In this document: one piece after another, positions 1 through 5,332 of the stretch
Layout: every line of letters begins with the position of its first letter
How positions within the stretch are numbered: the stretch's first letter is position 1
Source of the DNA: Candidatus Omnitrophota bacterium
GTDB taxonomy: Bacteria; Hinthialibacterota; Hinthialibacteria; JAKQFZ01
DNA: 6,431 nt
Assembly (NCBI GenBank): GCA_029558215.1
Contig: JAKQFZ010001113.1
Coordinates: forward strand, 1 to 6,431
Direction of reading: 5' to 3'
Made by a program: the position numbers and the translations under genes
Notes under the pieces: model-generated
What the model saw: only the letters and a program-made list of their open reading frames with translations
Databases searched by the model: none
Told to the model about the DNA's origin: nothing

Positions 1-2339
1 ACCACAATGCTGACGATTCCCTGATACCGAATTCGGTGAAGGCTCTCTGCGTAACCCTCCTGCCATCCGTCCCAGAGACTGAGGAGATCGGGGTTGGGAA
101 TTGTCGCGATGGCAGCATCACATTCGATTGTTCCCGCTTCGGTGTGAAGACCGACCAAACGTCCATCTTCCACAATAAGCCGTTTCACTGAGCAGCCTTT
201 GCGAACGGTAACTCCCATGGCGCGTATTGAGTCTTCCAACACGTCCAGGAATCCTCTCGTTCCGCCGACGAGACGACCGAAATGCTCACGTCCCCTGCCC
301 AGACGCCGTGTCGCAATGCGGCGTGTCAGTCGTGCCCACATCCAGGACAGGGGCACCTCCTTGGCGGCCTCTCCAAACTTGCAGTCCATCATGTGTTTCC
401 AAAGAACTTCATAAAGTCGGTCACCGCACTGCTCGCGATACCAATCCTCGACTGAAATGGATTCGAGTTCTTTCCAGTTCCCGCATTGCTGGAGTTTTCG
501 GATAGAGCGCACAAACCGAATCTTCTCAGCGAGGTTCAGGCCAGGAAATCGCAACAGGTCAAAAGCCGTCGTGAACGGCACAAACCTGCCTGCGCTGAAG
601 TAGGATGTGGTGGTATCACTCCAACTCAGAGCCTTAGAAAGGCCCAGTTCGTCAAGCAGCCCAAACAGATAACTGTCGGTACCGGCAACAAAGTGATGGT
701 GTTGGTCAATCCAACTTCCAGGCCTCACCTCAGCGGGTGCTGACAAGCCTCCGAGACATCCTTCTTTCTCGATCAGACTTACGCTGACGCCATTGGACGC
801 CAGACGATGGGCGGCGGTCATCCCAAGCACCCCACCTCCAATGACGGCGACTCTCCGGTTGTGTCCGAGAAGGCTGACTCGGTGCAAGGGCTGAGCAGAG
901 ATTTGCTCCGACGGCTCTCCAACCGGCCGCTTCAGTCCTCGTGCCGCAAGGTTCTCTCGAATCAGGTGCAGGGCGTTTCGGACTGTGTCACCCAGTTCGT
1001 AGAGACTGCCGATCTCCGTCAGGCGCTGCCAGACATAGGATGCTCGGAGATAGAATGAAGCGTAGGCTTTCAGCCGCCATCGAACAACCTGTTCGGGTGT
1101 CAGTTCAGACAGCTGCGATCCGATGCGCTGATAGTTGTCATAGTGATCGTTCTCGGAAAGACCACTCTGCTGGGAACCGGTCAAGGCACCCAAAGCCGTT
1201 ACCGGATGAGGCATTGCCAGGCCGAAGACGGCTGTGGAACACCGAAGATGCTTGGCCAGTTCAACCGTCTCTCTGACGGTCTCGTGCGTCTCACCAGGCA
1301 ACCCGATGATAAAGAAGCCGGATGGCCTGATTCCGTGCTTGTGACAAAGCGCAAAACTCTCTTCATACTGCGCCGTGGCACAACGCTTGTTCACCCCTTC
1401 CCGGATCGAGTCGCTGCCGCTTTCGACACCAAACTGGATCGTATGACATCCCGAGGCTCTCATCTCACCAAGGATTTCATCGTTGACACAGTCGGCACGG
1501 GATTGGCACATCCACTGAATGTTGAGTCCGCTTTCGCGGATCGCTGAGAAGAGCGTCCGTGAATGCTCTCTGCTGGCATTGATCGTCGAGTCCTGGAACA
1601 GCACCTCCGAGATTCCCATACTCTTAAGATGCCGAAGTTCCTCGATGACCTCATCCACAGGTCGCAAGGACAGCCCAAATGTTCCGGGGACGCAGAATGC
1701 GCATTTCCAGGGACACCCAAATGAGGTGATGACCGAAGAGTACCGAGCGGATCTGCAGAAGGGAAAGCGATACCTCTTGATGGGGAAGAGTTCATGCTGG
1801 GGAATGCCACAGGAGAAATTCTTCGCTTCCCGTCTTTCCCCAACCAGAATCCGATTGTGCGATCGGAAGATGATATTGGGGATAGCGCTGTCTCCTGCCC
1901 TGCAAAGCCACTCAACAACATCGCCCGTCGTATAGTTCAGATACGCCGCATCGAGAAAAGGAAATCTCGCAAGCGCTGATTCCCCTTTGGCAAGCATGAT
2001 ATCGCCACCAACCATGATCTTCGCCTGGGTCAGAACCTTGGCTTGTCGCAGGAAGGCGAAGTCTTCCGGCCAGGACGCTGCGGACGTCAAGGCGATGATG
2101 ACATCGGGAGAAGCATCCTGAACTCGTTCGAGTGCGTCCTTGAACCCAATGCGTTCCGCGATGGCGTCCAGAACTAAAACCTCAAAGCCTTCACGCAGCT
2201 GGCCACTGAATACCAGCAGATCAATGGGAGGCCAGCCGTAATTCGCCTGAGAGATAGAGGTACAGAACTTGTCCCGACTGTAAGCTTCTACTCCGGGGGG
2301 ATTGAGAAGTAGAACACACTTCTTGTCAGGGGCACTCAT
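1..2339 (-). CDS. B12-binding-like / radical SAM / FAD-dependent oxidoreductase fusion protein (3' end outside window)
   Basis: Reading the minus strand from the ATG at 2339 gives 779 codons without a stop, running off the left edge. Residues about 8-150 resemble the Rossmann-like cobalamin-binding domain of BchE-type enzymes (VLLLNPPG near the start, VLDAIAERIG, VGGDIMLAKGE), without a DxHxxG motif. Residues about 200-430 are a radical SAM domain: C209, C213 and C216 in GCPWKCAFC would hold the 4Fe-4S cluster, followed by GVESGS (304-309) and IGLPGE (345-350). From about residue 496 a dinucleotide-binding fold begins (VAVIGGGVLGMTAAHRL, with G501, G503 and G506, then IEKEGCLGGLS). The rest resembles amine-oxidase/protoporphyrinogen-oxidase-type FAD enzymes (HHHFVAGTDSYLF; GGTRGFLDVLEDS at 692-704). 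Probably a cytosolic enzyme coupling a radical step with an FAD redox or desaturation step; the substrate is unknown. Start choice: GGGAG lies 8 nt upstream of the ATG, but the frame stays open further upstream, with in-frame ATGs at 2456 and 2468. The domain calls are firm; the reaction is not. Confidence 0.9.
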   Translation of the reverse strand, partial: MSAPDKKCVLLLNPPGVEAYSRDKFCTSISQANYGWPPIDLLVFSGQLREGFEVLVLDAIAERIGFKDALERVQDASPDVIIALTSAASWPEDFAFLRQAKVLTQAKIMVGGDIMLAKGESALARFPFLDAAYLNYTTGDVVEWLCRAGDSAIPNIIFRSHNRILVGERREAKNFSCGIPQHELFPIKRYRFPFCRSARYSSVITSFGCPWKCAFCVPGTFGLSLRPVDEVIEELRHLKSMGISEVLFQDSTINASREHSRTLFSAIRESGLNIQWMCQSRADCVNDEILGEMRASGCHTIQFGVESGSDSIREGVNKRCATAQYEESFALCHKHGIRPSGFFIIGLPGETHETVRETVELAKHLRCSTAVFGLAMPHPVTALGALTGSQQSGLSENDHYDNYQRIGSQLSELTPEQVVRWRLKAYASFYLRASYVWQRLTEIGSLYELGDTVRNALHLIRENLAARGLKRPVGEPSEQISAQPLHRVSLLGHNRRVAVIGGGVLGMTAAHRLASNGVSVSLIEKEGCLGGLSAPAEVRPGSWIDQHHHFVAGTDSYLFGLLDELGLSKALSWSDTTTSYFSAGRFVPFTTAFDLLRFPGLNLAEKIRFVRSIRKLQQCGNWKELESISVEDWYREQCGDRLYEVLWKHMMDCKFGEAAKEVPLSWMWARLTRRIATRRLGRGREHFGRLVGGTRGFLDVLEDSIRAMGVTVRKGCSVKRLIVEDGRLVGLHTEAGTIECDAAIATIPNPDLLSLWDGWQEGYAESLHRIRYQGIVSIV

Positions 2340-2597
2340 GCCATCGTCTCCCAAGGAAACCAAACTCCGCAAGAGGTGGTTTCTTTCCCGAGCAAGCACC
2401 GCACAAAGAACGTCAGCGCACTGCAACTGAAGACACAGAGCCGTCTCCGTATCCATACCTGAGGACATTACCAGCAAGAAACCAAGATGTAAATGTCGGC
2501 ATAGCCGCTGTTCTGTGACGCAAACCCAAGGATACCCCGCCTACTCGTCCGCAGTTCCGTAGCTTACATCGTCGTTGGTGCTAAAGTCAGTCCTCTC

Positions 2598-2650
2598 TTC
2601 CCACTCTATCAAGAAAAGCAAGAGTGAGAGAAAATTCTCACAGGTGGGAA
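2598..2650. repeat. Nested inverted repeats upstream of the sigma gene
   Basis: TTCCCAC at 2598-2604 is perfectly complementary to GTGGGAA at 2644-2650. Inside it, GTGAGA (2624-2629) pairs with TCTCAC (2636-2641) around a 6-nt loop. CACTCT (2602-2607) could instead pair with AGAGTG (2621-2626), which would exclude both of the other stems. No proper T-tract follows in either direction, so it is not a clear terminator. If the sigma transcript starts far upstream it could be leader structure; otherwise it may be a protein-binding dyad. Confidence 0.45.
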
Positions 2651-2754
2651 ATATCGAACACGGATAAGTCGTACAGTCCGTAGCTGAAAGGATTCGATGA
2701 TCGATCAAAATCATGCGCGCTATCTCGTTCAGAATTAACCGCTTCAGACTTAGG

Positions 2755-2768
2755 ATTCCGACCGGAAT
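2755..2768. promoter_or_regulatory. Inverted repeat, possible operator
   Basis: ATTCCG-AC-CGGAAT is a perfect inverted repeat with 6-base arms and a 2-base centre. It sits 6 bases before a possible -35 element at 2775. The position suits an operator for a dimeric regulator of the sigma gene, but no binding family can be named, and a repeat this short can arise by chance. Confidence 0.35.
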
Positions 2769-2774
2769 TCATGT

Positions 2775-2802
2775 TTGGTATGGATATTGCTTTCAGCATA
2801 GT
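2775..2802 (+). promoter_or_regulatory. Possible sigma-70-type promoter for the sigma gene
   Basis: TTGGTA (2775-2780) and CATAGT (2797-2802) are separated by 16 bases and each match 4 of 6 consensus positions. Transcription would begin near 2809, leaving a leader of only about 15 bases that still includes the Shine-Dalgarno sequence. The match is weak, and a longer transcript starting upstream is equally possible. Confidence 0.25.
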
Positions 2803-2811
2803 TAGTGGATT

Positions 2812-2817
2812 GGAAGG
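2812..2817 (+). promoter_or_regulatory. Shine-Dalgarno sequence of the sigma gene
   Basis: GGAAGG lies 6 bases before the ATG at 2824. No upstream in-frame ATG competes, so it fixes the start. Confidence 0.7.
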
Positions 2818-2823
2818 CTCTCG

Positions 2824-3684
2824 ATGGAGAGCATATTTGGATGGAGGGACAAGATATTGGCACACGATAATTGTCTTCGATCCTATTTCAAAGCGATCTC
2901 GTGTAACCCTCTGCTGACGCAGGCAGAGGAGGTACGGTTGGCGCGACTTTCTCGAAAAGGCAACTCCGAAGCACGAAGAAAGCTGGTGGAGTCGAATCTG
3001 CTGTTTGTGGCGAAGATTGCCCGAGAGTACTTGAACCAGGGACTTCCGATGCCGGATCTGATTCAGGAGGGCAATCTCGGCCTGATGCATGCTTTGGAGA
3101 AGTTTGATGAGCGCTTGGGATTCCGTCTCACGACCTACGCCAGTTGGTGGATTCGACTGAGCATCAAGCGAGCGGTTGAACAGAAGAGCCGTCAGATAAG
3201 GATTCCATCGAACAAACTTGAGTTGCTCAGGAAGATGAGGGCTTTCCAGAGTTGCTACGAGAAGATGCACGGTCAGAGTCCGAGCGTTGAGGTGATTGCA
3301 AAAGAGTTCAAGATCCCCAAAACAAAAATCGAGCGTGTGATCGGACTTGATACGCATGTAACTTCGTTTGACCTTCCGACGACCGAGGATGGAGTGGCCT
3401 ACGAACTGCTGCTTTCCTCAGAGGATTCTGTCCTGCCCAGTGAGACGATCCACATGGAGCAAATGCGGGAAAAACTTGAACGTGCCATGGAAGTGCTGTC
3501 AGTTAAGGAACGCAAGGTACTCACGATGCGCTATGGACTTCAGGATGAGGGATCAAGCGCCAGCCTGCGCGAAGTAGGCAAGCAGATGGGGATGAGTCCT
3601 GAAGGAGTCAGACGCATCGAGAACAAGGCGCTTTCAAAACTTCGTAGACCTCACGTTCGGGCATACGTCGAGAACTTCGTCTGA
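2824..3684 (+). CDS. RNA polymerase sigma factor, sigma-70 family (regions 1.2-4.2)
   Basis: A 286-residue sigma factor that directs RNA polymerase core to promoters. Region 1.2 is about residues 17-46 (LRSYFKAISCNPLLTQAEE starts at 18). Region 2 follows: NLLFVAKIAREYLNQGLPMP, the core-binding signature DLIQEGNLGLMHALEKFD (78-95), and the melting/-10 segment TTYASWWIR (103-111) with W108 and W109 kept. Region 3 is about 129-205. Region 4 is about 214-278, with LREVGKQMGMSPEGVRRIEN as the helix-turn-helix. Region 1.1 is absent, as in RpoS-like and other non-housekeeping group 2/3 factors. Counted against E. coli RpoD, Q437 and T440 (which read -12) become L112 and K115, while R441 is kept as R116. 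In region 4.2, R584 and Q589 become P259 and R264. It is therefore probably an alternative factor with shifted promoter preference rather than the housekeeping sigma; that is inference. It stands alone on its strand and converges on the DUF2156 gene. Confidence 0.95.
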   Translation: MESIFGWRDKILAHDNCLRSYFKAISCNPLLTQAEEVRLARLSRKGNSEARRKLVESNLLFVAKIAREYLNQGLPMPDLIQEGNLGLMHALEKFDERLGFRLTTYASWWIRLSIKRAVEQKSRQIRIPSNKLELLRKMRAFQSCYEKMHGQSPSVEVIAKEFKIPKTKIERVIGLDTHVTSFDLPTTEDGVAYELLLSSEDSVLPSETIHMEQMREKLERAMEVLSVKERKVLTMRYGLQDEGSSASLREVGKQMGMSPEGVRRIENKALSKLRRPHVRAYVENFV

Positions 3685-3756
3685 GCGCAGGGAGATTCCG
3701 CACTCATCTCTGCCAGGGAGTGGACATAGCCCACACACACCCAAGTGTTGGCCTGC
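3685..3756. other. Convergent intergenic gap, no canonical terminator seen
   Basis: The 72 bases between the convergent stop codons hold only weak dyads: GAGAT/ATCTC (3692-3696 with 3706-3710, extendable by 3 pairs past a 2-base bulge) and CACTC/GAGTG (3701-3705 with 3718-3722). Neither is followed by a T-run on either strand. Termination may be factor-dependent or may occur inside the opposing gene. Confidence 0.5.
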
Positions 3757-4689
3757 TCAGTCTGACTTGGGACACACTTTGTACTTCTTCACAAAATGAT
3801 CAGGATGATAGCTCATCTTCGCCTGCCTTAGACCCGCAATCCCAAGATCCTGCTCGCGGTTGACCCAGGTCAGACCCCTCAAGGCGTTCTGGCAGAACCA
3901 CTGATTGATAACCTGGTACAAGCCATCAATGGCAGGATTGGCTTTTTCGAAATGAACAACTGCTGTGCCTTCGTTGATCGCCTCACCGATGGCAAACGCC
4001 TGTATCTCTCCGTGAACGCGAATCGCCCCACCGAGCAACCCCAGTTCCTCAAATCGCTCAAAGGTCTCCCGAATGGCGCGGAACTCAGAGGCTAGAGGAG
4101 GATGAATGTCACACTGTCGCACATTGCACCATTCGGTCGCCAGACTAAAGCAGTCGTCCAGATTGTTACGATTGATCTCCTCATACTCACAGGGACTGCT
4201 TTCCAGGCACTTGCGTACGTGGTTGCGCTTTCCGTCATACTTGCGACCTGGTAGTTCCGCCAGATCGTCAACCCTGTAGACATAGTCGAAATTGTCGCGA
4301 TCTTCCTCGACGGGATAGCCCAATTCAGCAATCGCAGATGCGTAAAATTCCGGAACCCGACGCAACACTGGAGAATCCTCGGAAGAGATCGTTTGAAGCA
4401 GGCTGAGCATTTGCTCCGTCACGGCCGAGAGATCGCCCTCTCCAATTGGAACGCATAGGGATGGACGCTTCTCCCTGTCCAAACGCAGAACAACCAGTAG
4501 CATGTCCAGCCTGGATATCATCACAGGTTCGCTGCGACGCCATGCAAACAGGTTTGTGAACGTGAGTTCTGATGCGTCAACACCGAAATGCCTGCACCAG
4601 TCTCGATAAATGTTCCGATCATCCCAAGTCAGTTCCCTGAACTCCGGAAGAGGTGGAACATTCATGAGCATGTTGGGAGTCACTTTCAT
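3757..4689 (-). CDS. DUF2156 / phosphatidylglycerol lysyltransferase C-terminal-like protein
   Basis: A 310-residue protein covering the whole DUF2156 domain (tandem GNAT-like folds, related to the catalytic part of MprF/LPG synthase). Recognisable blocks are FREL-W near residues 17-22, DNFDYVY (132-138), GRKYDGKRNHVRK (148-160), GGAIRVHGEIQAFAIGE (220-236), TAVVHFEKAN (242-251) and NREQDLGIAGLRQAKMSY (277-294). Family members with known function transfer an amino acid from aminoacyl-tRNA to a membrane lipid. Stand-alone soluble versions like this one, with no membrane segments, are largely uncharacterised, so the acceptor is unknown. Start choice: GGAGGT at 4696-4701 lies 6 bases before the ATG at 4689 and only 3 before an adjacent in-frame ATG at 4692, so 4689 is preferred. 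The frame also opens further up at 4785, but that would add an unconserved Arg/Ser-rich leader containing the ribosome binding site. Transcribed alone and convergent with the sigma gene. Confidence 0.9.
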   Translation of the reverse strand: MKVTPNMLMNVPPLPEFRELTWDDRNIYRDWCRHFGVDASELTFTNLFAWRRSEPVMISRLDMLLVVLRLDREKRPSLCVPIGEGDLSAVTEQMLSLLQTISSEDSPVLRRVPEFYASAIAELGYPVEEDRDNFDYVYRVDDLAELPGRKYDGKRNHVRKCLESSPCEYEEINRNNLDDCFSLATEWCNVRQCDIHPPLASEFRAIRETFERFEELGLLGGAIRVHGEIQAFAIGEAINEGTAVVHFEKANPAIDGLYQVINQWFCQNALRGLTWVNREQDLGIAGLRQAKMSYHPDHFVKKYKVCPKSD

Positions 4690-5021
4690 CATCTGACCTC
4701 CAAGAAAGAAACTGTCTCTTCTCGAGTCTGGTTTCCCACGAGAATATGATGGGCGTAAACTAGCATGAAAAACGCTACGGGGCACGCAACAATTCTATGT
4801 CTCAAAATAAGCCATTCAAATCTCATTATGGGACATCACTGGATGGCTCTCTGTGTTTTGCATTCTCGCTGCGATCACAGTTCGCTGCTCTGGAAGCACT
4901 TGCAGAGTTCCAACTGAATTGTGCTCTTCCGTGTCAATGGATTGGCATTGCCTATGCTATTTGATGAAGGTTGAAGACCTGAAACGAACAGGAGAATGCA
5001 ACAAAAGTATACATCACAAAA
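4690..5021. other. Upstream flank of the DUF2156 gene, no gene found
   Basis: Apart from the Shine-Dalgarno sequence above, no convincing coding frame, tRNA or known RNA is visible. The short frames present have no recognisable protein motifs. A perfect TTGACA on the minus strand near 4940 has no acceptable -10 partner at 16-18 bases. The possible promoter of the hairpin-rich region starts at the right end of this stretch. Confidence 0.5.
4696..4701 (-). promoter_or_regulatory. Strong Shine-Dalgarno sequence of the DUF2156 gene
   Basis: Read on the minus strand this is GGAGGT, a full match. It is followed by CAG and two consecutive ATG codons. Spacing favours the second ATG (4689) and argues against the longer frame starting at 4785. 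Confidence 0.8.
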
Positions 5022-5037
5022 GGGAATGCGGTATACT
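5008..5037 (+). promoter_or_regulatory. Possible promoter for the hairpin-rich region and the downstream secreted protein
   Basis: TATACA (5008-5013, 4 of 6 to TTGACA) and TATACT (5032-5037, 5 of 6 to TATAAT) are 18 bases apart. Transcription would start near 5044, just where the first long stem begins at 5045. The -10 hexamer lies inside a dyad (5022-5050). Confidence 0.5.
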
Positions 5038-5050
5038 AGGTACCGCTCCC
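5022..5050. promoter_or_regulatory. Inverted repeat over the -10 element, possible operator or alternative RNA stem
   Basis: GGGA (5022-5025) plus GCGGTA (5028-5033) is complementary to TACCGC (5041-5046) plus TCCC (5047-5050). This gives 10 pairs, with AT (5026-5027) bulged and a 7-base loop. It spans the -10 hexamer and the expected start site, as an operator would. Its right arm also forms part of the 5045-5089 stem, so the two structures exclude each other. Confidence 0.45.
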
Positions 5051-5089
5051 GCAATCTGAGAGCGTTTAGGGGAACGCCCTTGCGGGGGC
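5045..5089 (+). repeat. Two-tier stem-loop
   Basis: Bases 5045-5054 pair with 5080-5089 (10 pairs, one of them G-U). Inside, GCGTT (5062-5066) pairs with AACGC (5073-5077) around a TAGGGG loop. The internal loop is asymmetric: TCTGAGA on the left, CC on the right. This nested form is more like RNA structure than a simple palindrome. Confidence 0.65.
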
Positions 5090-5098
5090 ACGATGTTG

Positions 5099-5131
5099 AC
5101 CCCCCCTTGATGAGACCCATCAAGGGGGGGT
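5099..5131. repeat. 14-bp perfect inverted repeat with 5-base loop
   Basis: Bases 5099-5112 (ACCCCCCCTTGATG) are fully complementary to 5118-5131, with an AGACC loop. The arms carry a C7 and a G7 tract. No T-run follows on either strand, so it does not have the form of an intrinsic terminator. It is the strongest dyad in the window. Confidence 0.9.
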
Positions 5132-5158
5132 GCAGGGCTTTCTCAAGTGGGTTGGCAC

Positions 5159-5193
5159 CGCAGACGAGTGGGCTGTTCTCACTCCTGTCTGTG
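5159..5193 (+). repeat. Bulged stem-loop
   Basis: CAGAC (5161-5165) pairs with GTCTG (5187-5191), and GAGTGGG (5166-5172) pairs with CTCACTC in the form 5178-5184 (one G-U). A CT bulge (5185-5186) lies on the right side and the loop is 5 bases. Two more pairs extend the base to 5159/5193. Confidence 0.5.
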
Positions 5194-5240
5194 CTTGACT
5201 CGCGAAAGAGACCGCCCATTCCGAAGTCTGGCTTGCCAGG

Positions 5241-5315
5241 AGCAGTCTTTGACTGCTTGGAGCATCATTTGATGCGGAGTTTCACCGATGCTGTCACGGT
5301 CGGGAAACTCACCGC
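5241..5315 (+). repeat. Cluster of three stem-loops before the secreted protein gene
   Basis: AGCAGTC/GACTGCT (5241-5257, TTT loop), GCATC/GATGC (5262-5275, ATTT loop), then a stem of GCG plus GAGTTTC (5274-5283) against GAAACTC and CGC (5304-5315, 2-base bulge), with a short inner stem in its loop. The second and third stems share 5274-5275 and would compete at those bases. Each alone could be chance; the cluster is less likely to be. Confidence 0.45.
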
Positions 5316-5317
5316 AG

Positions 5318-5322
5318 AAGGG
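5318..5322 (+). promoter_or_regulatory. Shine-Dalgarno sequence of the secreted protein gene
   Basis: AAGGG ends 10 bases before the ATG at 5333, slightly wide spacing. An in-frame TGA at 5327-5329 lies one codon before that ATG, so translation cannot begin further upstream in this frame. Confidence 0.55.
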
Positions 5323-5332
5323 ATTTTGAAAG

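Larger units (their letters stand above)
2340..2823. other. Divergent intergenic region between the fusion gene and the sigma gene
   Basis: No recognisable gene lies here. The stretch nearest 2339 could be an N-terminal extension of the minus-strand fusion gene, because that frame is open back to a stop near 2540. The remainder holds a nested dyad at 2598-2650, a 10-base palindrome at 2698-2707, a 14-base inverted repeat at 2755-2768, a possible promoter at 2775-2802 and the sigma gene's ribosome binding site. The minus-strand frame that opens inside the sigma gene and ends at 2638 is a shadow, not a gene. Confidence 0.6.
5044..5316 (+). ncRNA. Candidate structured RNA or long structured 5' leader (unknown class)
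   Basis: About 270 bases behind a plausible promoter fold into consecutive stems: 5045-5054/5080-5089 with an inner stem 5062-5066/5073-5077; 5099-5112/5118-5131 (14 perfect pairs); 5159-5172/5178-5193 with a 2-base bulge; 5197-5202/5222-5228; 5241-5247/5251-5257; 5262-5266/5271-5275; and 5274-5283/5304-5315 with a 2-base bulge. The last stem ends 2 bases before the Shine-Dalgarno sequence of the gene at 5333. I see no match to tmRNA, RNase P RNA, SRP RNA, 6S RNA, or the c-di-GMP-I or cobalamin riboswitch signatures. It may be a cis-acting leader of the secreted protein gene, a separate small RNA, or a DNA-level palindromic element. The strand is inferred from the promoter and the downstream gene. 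The stems are visible; the function is inference. Confidence 0.4.

Noticed and set aside
199..1979. Several plus-strand frames of 60-140 codons and shorter minus-strand frames between 199 and 1979
   Set aside because: They overlap the 779-codon minus-strand fusion gene, whose domain motifs are unmistakable. The overlapping translations have no recognisable motifs.
2638..3357. A 239-codon minus-strand frame
   Set aside because: It is antisense to the sigma gene, whose conserved regions 2 to 4 explain the sequence; the antisense product resembles nothing I know.
4690..4785. Longer DUF2156 start at 4785
   Set aside because: The extension is Arg/Ser-rich and unlike the family, and it would place the GGAGGT ribosome binding site inside the coding region.
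5099..5131. Intrinsic transcription terminator
   Set aside because: The stem is strong enough, but no T-run follows on either strand (plus side reads TGCAGGGC, minus side reads CAACATCG after the stem).
4875..5219. A 114-codon minus-strand frame
   Set aside because: Part of its sequence is a by-product of the 5099-5131 inverted repeat, and no domain is recognisable.
4690..5332. tRNA, tmRNA, RNase P, SRP or 6S RNA, and c-di-GMP-I or cobalamin riboswitch
   Set aside because: I looked for the conserved T-loop, tmRNA ends, RNase P core, SRP apical loop and riboswitch signature segments by eye and found none. A covariance search would be the decisive test.
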